DNA of 64,000 nt from Acidobacteriota bacterium. GTDB taxonomy: Bacteria; Acidobacteriota; Vicinamibacteria; Vicinamibacterales; UBA2999. Shown here one piece after another: positions 1 through 16,851 of this stretch (positions are counted from its first letter, which is position 1; every line of letters starts with the position of its first letter). Where the stretch lies: positions 17,489-81,488 of the forward strand of contig VFZN01000006.1 of assembly GCA_016871195.1 (NCBI GenBank). Reading direction: 5' to 3'. The translations under genes and the position numbers were made by a program. The notes below the pieces were generated by a model that was given only the letters and a program-made list of their open reading frames with translations, searched no databases and was not told where the DNA came from.

Positions 1-86
1 TGGCCCTTGAGCAGGGCGCCCGGTTCGCGATCCGCGAGGGTGGCCGCACGGTGGGTGCGGGCACGGTGACCGAGATTATCGAGTAA
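1..86 (+). CDS. tuf: Elongation factor Tu, C-terminal end (partial)
   Basis: Only the last 27 codons and the stop are inside the window; the gene enters from the left edge. The visible residues ([21 protein letters not shown] in pieces) match the C-terminal beta-barrel strand that ends nearly all bacterial EF-Tu proteins. EF-Tu is the GTPase that delivers aminoacyl-tRNA to the ribosome. It is followed by rpmG, tRNA-Trp, secE and nusG, a common bacterial order. No tuf copy lies between fusA and rpsJ further right, so this is the only tuf seen here. Confidence 0.93.
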   Translation, partial: ALEQGARFAIREGGRTVGAGTVTEIIE

Positions 87-103
87 TCAGGCTGCGCAGT
101 GGC

Positions 104-128
104 GGGCACCGGCCTCTGGCTGGTGCCC
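104..128 (+). terminator. Hairpin downstream of tuf
   Basis: Arms GGGCACC (104-110) and GGTGCCC (122-128) are perfectly complementary, and an inner GCC/GGC can extend the stem. It begins 17 nt after the tuf stop. No T-run follows, so it may be a weak terminator or a 3'-end stabiliser rather than a full intrinsic terminator. Confidence 0.45.
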
Positions 129-162
129 TGCTGCTCGGGCGCGGGTCTTTGGGATATACCCC

Positions 163-312
163 ATGCGAGACATCATTCAGATGGCGTGCGGCGACTGCAA
201 GCGCCGGAACTACAGCACGACCAAGAACAAGAAGAAGACCACCGAGCGGGTAGAGCTCAGCAAGTACTGCCGGTTCTGCCGGAAGCATACGCCGCACAAA
301 GAACAGAAGTAA
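163..312 (+). CDS. rpmG: Large ribosomal subunit protein bL33, zinc-binding type
   Basis: A 49-residue reading frame too short for most ORF filters. It has the basic composition and two CxxC pairs (C9/C12 and C36/C39) of the zinc-containing form of L33, a small protein near the E-site of the 50S subunit. It lies between tuf and tRNA-Trp, ahead of secE and nusG, a frequent place for rpmG. No clear Shine-Dalgarno sequence precedes the ATG, but it is the only start that gives an intact L33 N-terminus. Confidence 0.93.
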   Translation: MRDIIQMACGDCKRRNYSTTKNKKKTTERVELSKYCRFCRKHTPHKEQK

Positions 313-330
313 GGCGACGCGTGCGACGGT

Positions 331-346
331 CGGGGCGGGCGCCCCG
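331..346 (+). other. GC hairpin between rpmG and tRNA-Trp
   Basis: CGGGGC (331-336), a four-base loop, then GCCCCG (341-346), a perfect six-pair stem ending six bases before the tRNA acceptor stem. Likely a processing or partial termination element between the rpmG message and the tRNA. There is no T-run. Confidence 0.4.
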
Positions 347-352
347 AGGTGT

Positions 353-428
353 AGGCCAGTAGCTCAATTGGTAGAGCACCGGTCTCCAAAACCGGGGGTT
401 GGGGGTTCGAGTCCCTCCTGGCCTGCCA
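353..428 (+). tRNA. trpT: tRNA-Trp (anticodon CCA)
   Basis: A 76-base cloverleaf. The acceptor AGGCCAG (353-359) pairs with CTGGCCT (418-424), and G425 is the discriminator. The D arm contains AGCTCAATTGGTAGAGC, the anticodon stem is CCGGT/ACCGG with anticodon CCA in the loop CTCCAAA, and the T arm contains GGTTCGAGTCC. The 3' CCA (426-428) is encoded. A tRNA-Trp just before secE-nusG is a very common bacterial arrangement. Confidence 0.97.
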
Positions 429-456
429 CACTTCATCGCGGTTGAGGACCAGGGCA

Positions 457-717
457 TTGGCAACTGAGACGGTAGAACAGACACACGACGGATCGGGCAG
501 CCCTGCGGGCCAGGAGGGTCGCGTCGGCGGCTTCTTCGCCGACGTACAGGCGGAGATGAAGCGGGTCACCTGGCCGTCGCAGCGCGAGGTCAGCGCGACC
601 ACGATCGTCGTCATTGTGACGTCGGTGGTGTTCGGCTTGTATCTTTTCGGGGTCGATTTGCTCATCAGCCGCGGCGTGCAGTGGGTGCTGCAGCGCTTCG
701 GGGCAGGTGGCGCATGA
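457..717 (+). CDS. secE: Preprotein translocase subunit SecE
   Basis: An 86-residue protein with a charged, glycine-rich N-terminus, the conserved SecE amphipathic segment ([15 protein letters not shown], about residues 28-42) and one transmembrane helix (about residues 47-67). SecE clamps SecY in the inner-membrane translocon; secY is at 30832-32220. The TTG at 457 is chosen because GAGGA (444-448) sits eight bases upstream. The earlier in-frame TTG at 442 has no ribosome-binding site and lies only 13 bases after the tRNA. The gene overlaps nusG by four bases. Confidence 0.92.
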   Translation: MATETVEQTHDGSGSPAGQEGRVGGFFADVQAEMKRVTWPSQREVSATTIVVIVTSVVFGLYLFGVDLLISRGVQWVLQRFGAGGA

Positions 718-1253
718 GCGAGAGCGGCAAGCAGTGGTACATCGTGCACACCTATTCCGGCTTCGAGCGGAAGGTGGCCGAGTCGCTGGCCGATCGGGCG
801 AAAGCGTATGGTCTGGCCGACGACATCGGCGAGATTCTGGTGCCGAGCGAAGACGTCATCGAGATGCGCGGCGGCCGGAAGATTGTGACCAACAAGCGCA
901 TCCTGCCGGGCTACATCCTGGTTGAGATGCACATGACCGACAACGCGTGGCATGTTGTCAAGAACACGCCGAAGGTGACCGGATTTGTCGGGCCCGGGTC
1001 CAAGCCGCATCCGCTGACCAAGGAGGAGGTCGAACACGTCCTCGAACAGGTGCGGACGGCGGCCGAGAAACCGAAGCCCAAGTATTCGTTCGATCGGGGC
1101 GATCAGGTGCGCATCAACGAGGGGCCGTTTGCGAGCTTCAGCGGTGTGGTCGACGAGGTTAACCCCGACAAGAACACGCTGAAGGTCATGGTGACTATTT
1201 TCGGCCGCTCGACGCCCGTGGAACTCGATTTCCTCCAGGTGGAGAAGCTCTGA
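714..1253 (+). CDS. nusG: Transcription termination/antitermination protein NusG
   Basis: A 179-residue protein of normal length. The N-terminal NGN domain ([14 protein letters not shown], then LVPSEDV and PGYILVEM) binds the RNA polymerase clamp. The C-terminal KOW domain ([18 protein letters not shown], residue 130 onward) contacts S10 or Rho. The ATG at 714 overlaps the secE stop as ATGA, giving translational coupling. An upstream in-frame start at 681 lies inside secE and was rejected. It links RNA polymerase to the leading ribosome, and its neighbours encode both machines. Confidence 0.96.
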   Translation: MSESGKQWYIVHTYSGFERKVAESLADRAKAYGLADDIGEILVPSEDVIEMRGGRKIVTNKRILPGYILVEMHMTDNAWHVVKNTPKVTGFVGPGSKPHPLTKEEVEHVLEQVRTAAEKPKPKYSFDRGDQVRINEGPFASFSGVVDEVNPDKNTLKVMVTIFGRSTPVELDFLQVEKL

Positions 1254-1286
1254 GCCCCGGCGCGGGCTGAAAGCGAACAGTAAATT

Positions 1287-1712
1287 ATGGCGAAGAAAGT
1301 TCAAGGCTTCGTGAAGCTCCAGATTCCGGCCGGCAAGGCCACGCCGGCGCCGCCGGTGGGCACGGCCCTCGGGCCGCACGGCGTCAACATCATGGACTTC
1401 TGCAAGGCGTTCAACGCGCGCACCGCGAAGGACGAAGGGCTGATCATTCCGGCGGTGGTGACGATTTATTCCGATCGGTCGTACACGTTCGTCACCAAGA
1501 CGCCGCCGGCTCCGGTGCTGCTCAAGCGCGCAGCCAACATCGCCAAGGGTTCGGCGGTGCCGAACAAAAACAAGGTAGGCACGGTTACGGCGAAGCAGGT
1601 CGAGGAGATCGCGAAGCTGAAGATGCCCGATCTGAACTGCGAGTCTCTCGAGGCCGCCGTGAAGACCGTGGCGGGCACGGCCCGGTCGATGGGACTCGAC
1701 GTCATCCAGTAA
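1287..1712 (+). CDS. rplK: Large ribosomal subunit protein uL11
   Basis: A 141-residue protein matching L11 along its length: [22 protein letters not shown] at the N-terminus (shown here in part), and a C-terminal rRNA-binding domain with [10 protein letters not shown]11 binds the GTPase-associated centre of 23S rRNA and the stalk base. It starts 33 bases after nusG and ends seven bases before rplA. That short nusG-rplK gap has no obvious L1-binding mimic that could be read by eye. Confidence 0.97.
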   Translation: MAKKVQGFVKLQIPAGKATPAPPVGTALGPHGVNIMDFCKAFNARTAKDEGLIIPAVVTIYSDRSYTFVTKTPPAPVLLKRAANIAKGSAVPNKNKVGTVTAKQVEEIAKLKMPDLNCESLEAAVKTVAGTARSMGLDVIQ

Positions 1713-1719
1713 GGCGTAT

Positions 1720-2424
1720 ATGGCTACTCACGGCAAGAAGTATTCGGCGGCCAAGCAGCAGGTTGAGGACCGCCCGTATGCTCTGGACGAAGCGCTACCG
1801 CTCGTCCAGAAGCTCAAGTTTGCAAAGTTTGACGAGACCGTCGCGCTTTCGATCCGGCTGGGGGTCGACCCCAAGCATGCCGACCAGATGGTGCGCGGCA
1901 CGGTCGTGCTGCCCCACGGTCTCGGCAAGTCGAAGCGGGTGGTGGTGATCGCCAGCCCCGACAAGCAGAAGGACGCGCTCGAGGCGGGAGCCGACGTCGT
2001 CGGCGGCGACGAGTTGGTCGACCGCATCGCGGGTGGCTGGGTCGACTTCGAGGCGGTGGTCGCCACGCCCGACATGATGCGTGCCGTCGGCAAGCTCGGC
2101 AAGGTGCTGGGGCCCCGTGGCCTGATGCCCAACCCGAAGACGGGCACCGTCACGCCCAACGTCGCGCAGGCCGTCACGGAAATCAAGGCCGGCAAGGTTG
2201 AGTTCCGCGTCGACAAGACCGGCATCGTGCACGCTCCGGTCGGCAAGGTGTCGTTCCCCGCGCAGAACCTGATTGAAAACGCCTCAGCGCTGCTCGATAG
2301 CATCGTCCGGGCGAAGCCCTCGGCCGCCAAGGGTAAGTTTCTGAAGAGCATCACGGTGTCCTCGACCATGGGGCCCGGGGTGCGCATCGATGAGACCGGC
2401 GTGGAAGCTGCCGCGAAGCGCTAG
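1720..2424 (+). CDS. rplA: Large ribosomal subunit protein uL1
   Basis: A 234-residue protein with L1 signatures, including [12 protein letters not shown] and [15 protein letters not shown] in the middle and the C-terminal [12 protein letters not shown]1 forms the mobile stalk at the ribosomal E site and in many bacteria represses its own operon by binding the leader mRNA. AAGG of the preceding gene's end lies about five bases before the ATG. The operon continues into rplJ after 24 bases. Confidence 0.97.
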   Translation: MATHGKKYSAAKQQVEDRPYALDEALPLVQKLKFAKFDETVALSIRLGVDPKHADQMVRGTVVLPHGLGKSKRVVVIASPDKQKDALEAGADVVGGDELVDRIAGGWVDFEAVVATPDMMRAVGKLGKVLGPRGLMPNPKTGTVTPNVAQAVTEIKAGKVEFRVDKTGIVHAPVGKVSFPAQNLIENASALLDSIVRAKPSAAKGKFLKSITVSSTMGPGVRIDETGVEAAAKR

Positions 2425-2448
2425 CCGCGGGGGGAGACGACAATAATC

Positions 2449-2973
2449 ATGGCAGTCACACGAGCCGACAAGGCAGCCGAGCTGGCCGCGCTGGAGGGTC
2501 TCTTCCAGGGGGCCGACGCGGCAGTGCTCATCGACTTCACGGGCATCAACGTGCCGCAGGTCACCGAACTGCGACGCGAACTGCGCAAGGCCACGGCCGA
2601 ATATCGCGTGGTCAAGAACACGCTGGCCCGGCGCGCACTGGCAGGGACGCCGTATGCCGTCCTGTCGGCACACTTTGAGGGGACGACGGCGGTCGCCTAC
2701 ACCGGAGAAGACCCGGTCGGGCTGGCCAAGACGCTGACGACCTTCATGAAGAACGCCCCGACGCTCAAGATCAAAGCGGCGGTGGTGCAGGGGCAGGCCA
2801 TCAAGCCTGCCGAAGTCACCGACCTTGCGAACATGCCGGGCAAGCCCGAGCTGTACGCGCAGCTGCTCTCCGTGCTGCAGGGCCCGGCCACCAGTCTGGT
2901 GCGGGTGCTGAGCGCGGTGCCGCGGGATCTGGTGAGCGTGCTCTCGCAGGCCGAGCAGCAGCGCAAGGGTTAG
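2449..2973 (+). CDS. rplJ: Large ribosomal subunit protein uL10
   Basis: A 174-residue stalk-base protein. The N-terminus [12 protein letters not shown] and the segment [11 protein letters not shown] are typical L10 rRNA-binding elements, and the C-terminal helix carries the L7/L12 dimers. A strong purine-rich ribosome-binding site (GGGGGGAG) lies 12-18 bases ahead. Only 24 bases separate it from rplA, so the long L10-binding leader known from Escherichia coli is absent at this position. Confidence 0.96.
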   Translation: MAVTRADKAAELAALEGLFQGADAAVLIDFTGINVPQVTELRRELRKATAEYRVVKNTLARRALAGTPYAVLSAHFEGTTAVAYTGEDPVGLAKTLTTFMKNAPTLKIKAAVVQGQAIKPAEVTDLANMPGKPELYAQLLSVLQGPATSLVRVLSAVPRDLVSVLSQAEQQRKG

Positions 2974-2979
2974 CAGGAG

Positions 2980-3002
2980 GCCGGCGGCCGTCCGGCGCCG
3001 GC
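2980..3002 (+). promoter_or_regulatory. Intercistronic hairpin between rplJ and rplL
   Basis: Arms GCCGGCG (2980-2986) and CGCCGGC (2996-3002) are perfectly complementary with a nine-base loop. The element lies seven bases after the rplJ stop and 44 bases before the rplL start, upstream of a good AAGGAG site. L12 must be made in excess over L10, so a stabilising or processing structure here is plausible; its function is inferred. Confidence 0.45.
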
Positions 3003-3046
3003 AAACAGGTGTGAAGTGGGTAGCAGTTCTTAAGGAGCAGAGTGCA

Positions 3047-3439
3047 ATGGCCGAAGTAAACCAGCAGCAGGTGATCGACTACATCAAGGGCATCAGCGTG
3101 ATCGAGCTCTCGCATCTCGTCAAGGCGCTCGAGAGCGAACTGGGCGTGACCGCCGCGGCCGCGATGCCGATGATGGGCATGCCGATGATGGCCGGTGGCG
3201 GCGCCGCGGCGCCGGCGGCTGAGGAGCAGACCGAATTCACGGTCACGCTGACCGATGCCGGCGCGAACAAGATCAACGTCATCAAGGTCGTGCGTGAAGT
3301 GACCAGCCTCGGCCTCAAGGAAGCCAAGGACCTGGTGGAGAGCGCGCCGAAGGCCATCAAGGAAGGCGTGACGAAGGACGAGGCGCAGGCCATCAAGAAG
3401 AAGTTCGAAGAGGCGGGCGCCAAGGTCGAGGTCAAGTAG
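3047..3439 (+). CDS. rplL: Large ribosomal subunit protein bL12
   Basis: A 130-residue acidic stalk protein. The N-terminal dimerisation domain contains [21 protein letters not shown], followed by an Ala/Gly/Met-rich hinge ([17 protein letters not shown] region) and the C-terminal factor-binding domain with [23 protein letters not shown]. The ATG at 3047 is preceded by AAGGAG (3032-3037). An upstream GTG at 3011 would add twelve atypical residues and was rejected. bL12 recruits the GTPase factors, including the EF-Tu and EF-G encoded nearby. Confidence 0.96.
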   Translation: MAEVNQQQVIDYIKGISVIELSHLVKALESELGVTAAAAMPMMGMPMMAGGGAAAPAAEEQTEFTVTLTDAGANKINVIKVVREVTSLGLKEAKDLVESAPKAIKEGVTKDEAQAIKKKFEEAGAKVEVK

Positions 3440-3465
3440 CCTCCGACCGTCCGAACGTGAGATAC

Positions 3466-3491
3466 GGGCACCGGGAAGGGCTCCGGTGTCC
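3466..3491 (+). terminator. Putative attenuator between rplL and rpoB
   Basis: GGGCACCGG (3466-3474) pairs with CCGGTGTCC (3483-3491) in a nine-pair stem with one G-U pair and an eight-base loop. It ends 38 bases before rpoB and is followed by GGCGTGTCTTTGG. In Escherichia coli a partial terminator sits in the same rplL-rpoB gap and lowers polymerase expression relative to L12. The same role is inferred here from position and structure only. Confidence 0.5.
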
Positions 3492-3529
3492 GGCGTGTCT
3501 TTGGCGTGGCCCCGAACCTTGAGCACAGC

Positions 3530-7840
<4,311 letters not shown>

Positions 7841-7847
7841 GAACGTG

Positions 7848-12068
<4,221 letters not shown>

Positions 12069-12091
12069 CCGGCTCGGCTTCCCTCAGCTCC

Positions 12092-12137
12092 TGCCATCAC
12101 GGGCACGCCTCTACCGCTGGGGGCGTGCCCGTTGGCA
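12092..12137 (+). terminator. Hairpin after rpoC
   Basis: CGGGCACGCC (12100-12109) and GGCGTGCCCG (12122-12131) form a perfect ten-pair stem with a 12-base loop. TGCCA (12092-12096) and TGGCA (12133-12137) can extend it across a small internal loop. No T-run follows. Its place right after rpoC marks the end of the rplKAJL-rpoBC unit. Confidence 0.6.
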
Positions 12138-12158
12138 TTCTGGGGCAGAATACCGTGC

Positions 12159-13523
12159 ATGTCGTCAGCTGCCTGGTTGCGTCCGGTGTTCGCCGTCGGT
12201 CTCGTGGTGGGAGTCGTCTTCGCCGTGGCCACCGTGGCGCAGCCCCCGTCTGTGCGGCGTCCCAATGTGCTGGTGATCATCGCCGACGACATGGGCTACG
12301 GTGACATCGGCGCGTATGGCGCCACAGACACGCGCACGCCGAACCTCGACCGGCTGGCCGCCGAAGGCGTACGCCTGACTGACTTTTACGCCAACGCGCC
12401 AGTCTGCACCCCGACACGGGCCGCCCTGATGACCGGCCGCTATCAGCAACGGTTGATGCTCGAGCGACCGCTGGCGAGCGTCGGCGCAGACCTCGACGCC
12501 GTCCTTCCCGTGACGGGGCGCTCAGTGCCGCAGCTGATGAAGGACGCCGGTTACCGCACAGCGCTCATCGGAAAGTGGCATCTGGGCTACCAGCCCGCCT
12601 CAGGACCGCGAGCCCACGGCTTTGACTATTTCTGGGGATTCCTGTCGGGCTATCTCGATTGGTACACGCACGTGCGCGGGGACGGCCAGCATGATGTCTG
12701 GGAGAACGAAACCCCCGTGCACGTTGACGGCTATTTCCACCACGAGACCACCAGACGGGCGCAGGCCGAACTTGACCGCAGCGTCGCTGACGGTCGGCCG
12801 TTCTTCCTCGAGGTGGCCTACGGCGCGCCGCACTGGCCGTTTCAGTCGCCGAGGGTGCCGTCGGTGGCCGAACGCCGGAACAACTCCATGACGCCCGACC
12901 CGTCCGACGCCAATGCAGCGACGCGTGCAGACTATGTGGCCATCGTGGAGGACTTCGACGCGGAAATCGGGACGCTGCTGGAACGGCTCCGTCACCACGG
13001 CATTGAGCGCGACACCCTGGTGGTGTTCATGAGCGACAACGGTGGTGAGTGGCTGTCACGGAACAGTCCGCTCTTTCATCGCAAGGACACCGTGTGGGAG
13101 GGGGGCGTGCGGGTGCCGGCTATCTTCAGGTGGCCCGCGCGTCTGCCACGCGGCACGGTGTCAAGTCAGGTGGGCATCACGATGGATATCTCTGCCAGCG
13201 TGGTCGCGGCGGCCGGTGTGGCCCGGACGGATTTGGCGTTCGAGGGAATGGATCTGGTGGCACTGCTGGCGAGTGGGCGCATGGTGGAGCGCGAGCTGCT
13301 GTGGCGAGTAATCCGCCCGAATGTGCAGCAACGCGCGATACGCGCCGGCGATTTCAAGTACGTCGAAGATGGCGGTCAGCGGTTCCTGTTCAATGTGCGC
13401 GCCGACCCTGGTGAACGGGACGATCTCACCAGCCGCGATCCGGCACGCGTTCGTGCCCTGCGTGAGCGAATCGCGGCGTGGGAGGCTGACGTTGACGGCG
13501 AGGCCCGCCGGGCTCAGCCCTGA
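12159..13523 (+). CDS. Sulfatase (arylsulfatase family), exported
   Basis: A 454-residue type I sulfatase. The signal-like hydrophobic stretch spans residues 9-28. Metal-binding PNVLVIIADDMGYGD has the DD pair at 43-44. C83 lies in C-T-P-T-R, the motif whose cysteine is converted to formylglycine in active sulfatases. GKWHLGY and the later MSDNGGEW and KDTVWEGGVRVP are also family motifs. It hydrolyses sulfate esters, probably outside the cytoplasm; the substrate cannot be read from sequence. The ATG at 12159 places the signal peptide at the N-terminus, while an ATG at 12132 lies in the terminator. CAGAAT lies seven bases before the start. It overlaps the stop of the convergent permease by ten bases. 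Confidence 0.88.
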   Translation: MSSAAWLRPVFAVGLVVGVVFAVATVAQPPSVRRPNVLVIIADDMGYGDIGAYGATDTRTPNLDRLAAEGVRLTDFYANAPVCTPTRAALMTGRYQQRLMLERPLASVGADLDAVLPVTGRSVPQLMKDAGYRTALIGKWHLGYQPASGPRAHGFDYFWGFLSGYLDWYTHVRGDGQHDVWENETPVHVDGYFHHETTRRAQAELDRSVADGRPFFLEVAYGAPHWPFQSPRVPSVAERRNNSMTPDPSDANAATRADYVAIVEDFDAEIGTLLERLRHHGIERDTLVVFMSDNGGEWLSRNSPLFHRKDTVWEGGVRVPAIFRWPARLPRGTVSSQVGITMDISASVVAAAGVARTDLAFEGMDLVALLASGRMVERELLWRVIRPNVQQRAIRAGDFKYVEDGGQRFLFNVRADPGERDDLTSRDPARVRALRERIAAWEADVDGEARRAQP

Positions 13524-14407
13524 GTGCCGGCTGCAGCGGCGCGCCGTTCCACGGAGGCCGACCGCAGCAGACTATACGCGGTGTAGAGCACCACGAAGAC
13601 GACCAGCAGACGCACCGTATCGAGCGGAAGCGACTTGACGATGAAGGCGGCGATGAGCACGGCTCCGGGACCGCCAACCATGAACGACACCGCCGTGCGC
13701 AGGTCGTACTTGTTCTCGCGCACGAATTGAATGCTGCCGGTCGGCATCAGGAACGAGCAAGCGCCCATCATGATGGGGAAGGCGGCCGTGGGGTTCATGC
13801 CGAGCAGGCTGATCATGATGAGGCACGGGGCATAAAAGCCGATGCCCAGCATCATCAGGGCGCCGAAGACCATCGAGCATCCAATCGCAATGCCCAGCTT
13901 GAGGCCGGACACACCCAGGGCAACACCCGGCGCAGGCCCGATACCCAGATAGGACAGCGTCATCAGCGTGGCCGCTGCGATGAGCGCTGTACCCATGCCC
14001 AGCTGAATGCCCCGACGCGGCAGTCGAGCCACCACGCCGGCGCCGAGGTAGGCCCCAACGACGGCCGCCGTGATGATGGCGGCCAGTGTGGTGAACTCGA
14101 CCTCGACGATGGTGACATAAATGAGCGTTTGGACGACGGTCGGCAGCACGTAGCCTACGTTCAGGGTGCCGGGAATTTTTTCGTCAGGCACGATCTTCCA
14201 GAGCTTGAGCATCGCGGTCGAGGTGGCATATGACCCGATGCCGAGCGTGTCGAAGAAGTTGGCAATGAACCCGATGGCCGTGCCGACCGGGGTGGGTGTG
14301 GCCGGGCCCAGGAGTCCCTGCCGGCGCCGCACCGACGTGAACCAGAAGGCGTGATACCCGATGGTGATGAGCACCAGGGCCGAAAGCAGGAGGGTCTTGG
14401 GGTCCAT
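13514..14407 (-). CDS. TauE/SafE (TSUP) family membrane permease
   Basis: A 297-residue integral membrane protein with about eight hydrophobic segments. It has the glycine-rich helices of the sulfite exporter TauE/SafE family (GTAIGFIANFFDTLGIGSYAT near residues 45-65 in part, and VGAYLGAG in the middle). Family members export or import small anions such as sulfite or organosulfonates. It sits tail to tail with the sulfatase, so a link through sulfate or sulfite handling is tempting but only inferred from position. A TAGAAT hexamer (14417-14422, minus strand) lies nine bases ahead of the ATG, inside the end of the upstream response-regulator gene. Confidence 0.82.
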   Translation of the reverse strand: MDPKTLLLSALVLITIGYHAFWFTSVRRRQGLLGPATPTPVGTAIGFIANFFDTLGIGSYATSTAMLKLWKIVPDEKIPGTLNVGYVLPTVVQTLIYVTIVEVEFTTLAAIITAAVVGAYLGAGVVARLPRRGIQLGMGTALIAAATLMTLSYLGIGPAPGVALGVSGLKLGIAIGCSMVFGALMMLGIGFYAPCLIMISLLGMNPTAAFPIMMGACSFLMPTGSIQFVRENKYDLRTAVSFMVGGPGAVLIAAFIVKSLPLDTVRLLVVFVVLYTAYSLLRSASVERRAAAAGTQG

Positions 14408-14419
14408 AGGTGCCCGATT

Positions 14420-15100
14420 CTATCCGACGAACTTGTAGCCAGACCCGTGAATTGTGAGGATGTGCTCAGGGGCGTGGGGGGCCTTCTCGATTTTCTGCCG
14501 GAGCTTGGCCACGAAATTGTCGATGGTGCGGGTGGTGGGGTACTCCTCATATCCCCAGACGTCATTGAGGATTTGCTCGCGGGTCACCACCTGACCGACG
14601 CGCTGCACCAGATACCTGAGCAGCTCGAATTCCCGTGCGGTGAACTCGACGCGGGCCGACCCGCGGCGGGCCTGGTGCAGCCGGAAGTCGAAGTCGATGT
14701 CGCCGATGCGGATCGTGTCGGTGGCGGGCCGCTGCGGGTTCGACCGCCTCAGCACGGCGCGCACCCGCGCGAGCAGTTCGGTGATCGAGAATGGCTTGGT
14801 GACGTAGTCGTCTGCGCCCAGCTCGAGGCCGAGGACCTTGTCGGTTTCCGCCGAGCGGGCCGTCAGCATCACGATGGGCGTCGAGACATTGCGGGCGCGC
14901 AGTTCGCGGCAGACATCAAAGCCGTTCCGCTTGGGCAGCATGATGTCGAGGAGGACCAGATCGGGTGCGGTTGACGAGGCCTTCTGCAGGCCTTCGTCGC
15001 CATCGGCGGCCGTCTGGACGTCGTAGCCTTCGAGCTCCAGGTTGTCACGCAGGCCCAGCAGCATCTGCGGTTCGTCTTCGATCACCAGAATCCGTTTCAT
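14420..15100 (-). CDS. OmpR-family two-component response regulator
   Basis: A 226-residue DNA-binding response regulator. The receiver domain has the acidic pocket (VIEDE), phosphoacceptor D52 in VLLDIMLP, and the conserved T and K (LTARS, VTKPF). A winged-helix output domain occupies about residues 130-224 (FTAREFELLRYLV, REQILNDVWG, VAKLRQKIE). Its start lies inside the 3' end of the sensor kinase gene, overlapping by 56 bases, so the two are co-transcribed and probably coupled. Target genes are not evident. Confidence 0.93.
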   Translation of the reverse strand: MKRILVIEDEPQMLLGLRDNLELEGYDVQTAADGDEGLQKASSTAPDLVLLDIMLPKRNGFDVCRELRARNVSTPIVMLTARSAETDKVLGLELGADDYVTKPFSITELLARVRAVLRRSNPQRPATDTIRIGDIDFDFRLHQARRGSARVEFTAREFELLRYLVQRVGQVVTREQILNDVWGYEEYPTTRTIDNFVAKLRQKIEKAPHAPEHILTIHGSGYKFVG

Positions 15101-16832
15101 TGCGAACGTCCTCGTCTGTCAGTGTGCCATCGATGGGGAAATGCAGGGTGAACTGACTGCCCACCCCTGGCGTACTGTCGACCGTCACTGAGCCGCCGTG
15201 CCCCCGCATGGTGTGCTCGACAATGGCCAGGCCGAGCCCGGTGCCCTGCGGTCCGCCGCCCAGTTCCTGCTGGACGCGATAGAACTTCCGGAAGATCCGG
15301 CGAAGTTCCTGACGGGGGATCCCGATGCCGTGGTCGCTGATGCGCACCTGCACCTGCTGGTCTGCGGCGACGACGGCGATGTCGATCTGCTTCGCGTCGC
15401 CCGAGTACTTGAGGGCGTTGGTCAGCAGATTCTCGACGGCACGCTCGACGGCCAGCACATCGGCCATCACGGCTGGCAGCGGGTCGTCGCGATGCACCTG
15501 CACCGAGAACTTTCCCTGTGTGAACTGGGGTGCCATCATGTCGACGACGCGATCGACGATGGCGCCAATGTCTTCGGGCTGGCGCGTGTAGGGGCGCAGG
15601 CCGGCCTCCATGCGGGAGAAGTCGAGGATGTTTTCGATCAGTCTGGTGAGCTTCCGGGCCTCGAGATTGATGATGCGGTAATACTCGTGCGCCCGATCGG
15701 GGTTCCTGACGCGTCCCAGTTCGAGGGTTTCGGCGAAGAGCTGGATAAGTGCCAGGGGGGTCTTGAGGTCGTGCGAGACCGACGCGACGAAGTTCGACTT
15801 GAGCTCGGCGAGTCGCACCTCGCGGGCTGCGGCCCGGATGACCAGGAACACGCCGATGGACATCAGCACGCCCACCAGGCCGAGCAGCATCTTCTGTGGC
15901 TGAGTGCTAGCGCTGACGACGTGGAGAATGTCGTTGGCGCCGTAGGTCGTGCGCAGCTGCCAGGTCTCACGACGCGCCTCGTAGGGTGCGGCGAATTCGA
16001 GCAGTTCCTTGTCGAAGAAGACCAGCGGAAAGGAGCGGGTATCGAGGAAGGTGTCGCCCGGGCCATGGCCGGAGACGACGAGCCTGCCGTCCCCGTCTTC
16101 CAGCGCGAGCCGCAAGGGGGGGAATCCCGAGGGCTGCTGCAGCGACTGCAGTCGCGTGGCGAGCAGGGCCGGAAGGAACTCCGACCGCAGCCGCTCGGCA
16201 TCGACGGCAAATGCGACGAGGCTGGTCAGTTCGTCACGCGCCGGCGAGGACCACCGCAGCTGGGCCTGCACATAGTGTGGGCGCCCATCGATGGTGTCGC
16301 TGAAGGCGACGATGGCACGCTTGAGCGAGGCGAGTTGCTGCAGCTTCCCGAGCAGGGCCCGTCGGGTGGTCGGTTCGTCCCTGAATCGGTCTGCGGCCAC
16401 GGTCGTCTGGAGGCGTGCGGACTGCGCATCGTAGGTGAGCCAGCGGCCTGACAGCGGGTCACCGGCGGCGGGGCGCGTCCACACGTAGAACGCTTCGACG
16501 AACGGGCTGGCTTGCAGGCCGTCGGCGAGGACGGGCGCGACAAACCCGGGGTCGAGCGGTTCGACGCGTGCCTGGGGCAGCGCGAGCAGCACCTTGATGT
16601 GCGGTTCCTTCAATACGCTCTCGATGGTGCGGGCGGCATTATCGACGGTGTCGGTGCTGAGCTGGCGCAGCACCACGGCGGATGTGGACTCGAGCGAGGC
16701 GAGGGCGCGGTACTGAAAGACAAACAGCACGCCCACCGGAATGGCGACCGCCACGGCGAGGCTGAGCGCGAGCCGGACACCGCGGTCGGCGATGTAGAGG
16801 GGGCTGAACCACGGTCGTGGGTTGAGGCGCAT
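15045..16832 (-). CDS. Membrane sensor histidine kinase
   Basis: A 595-residue kinase. There is one transmembrane helix at about residues 20-41, an extracytoplasmic sensor region of about 270 residues with no recognised domain, and a second helix at about 314-333. Then follow the H-box SHDLKTPL (H354), N-box ENLLTNALKYS, G1 DHGIGIP and G2 GTGLGLAIV. All catalytic motifs are intact. AGGAGCG stands ahead of the ATG. It forms a two-component pair with the overlapping response regulator. The signal cannot be inferred; the TPR gene immediately upstream on the same strand may share the transcript, since only 19 bases separate them. Confidence 0.92.
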   Translation of the reverse strand: MRLNPRPWFSPLYIADRGVRLALSLAVAVAIPVGVLFVFQYRALASLESTSAVVLRQLSTDTVDNAARTIESVLKEPHIKVLLALPQARVEPLDPGFVAPVLADGLQASPFVEAFYVWTRPAAGDPLSGRWLTYDAQSARLQTTVAADRFRDEPTTRRALLGKLQQLASLKRAIVAFSDTIDGRPHYVQAQLRWSSPARDELTSLVAFAVDAERLRSEFLPALLATRLQSLQQPSGFPPLRLALEDGDGRLVVSGHGPGDTFLDTRSFPLVFFDKELLEFAAPYEARRETWQLRTTYGANDILHVVSASTQPQKMLLGLVGVLMSIGVFLVIRAAAREVRLAELKSNFVASVSHDLKTPLALIQLFAETLELGRVRNPDRAHEYYRIINLEARKLTRLIENILDFSRMEAGLRPYTRQPEDIGAIVDRVVDMMAPQFTQGKFSVQVHRDDPLPAVMADVLAVERAVENLLTNALKYSGDAKQIDIAVVAADQQVQVRISDHGIGIPRQELRRIFRKFYRVQQELGGGPQGTGLGLAIVEHTMRGHGGSVTVDSTPGVGSQFTLHFPIDGTLTDEDVRNETDSGDRRRTADAAGPA

Positions 16833-16851
16833 GGCAATTCGCTCCTGGTGC

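Noticed and set aside
210..1379. Minus-strand frame of 389 codons crossing tRNA-Trp, secE and nusG
   Set aside because: It is antisense to well-supported genes. Part of it is the familiar false protein (ARRDSNPQPPVLETGALPI) produced by translating a tRNA backwards.
15198..16451. Plus-strand frame of 417 codons opposite the sensor kinase
   Set aside because: The kinase on the other strand has all its motifs; this frame has none.
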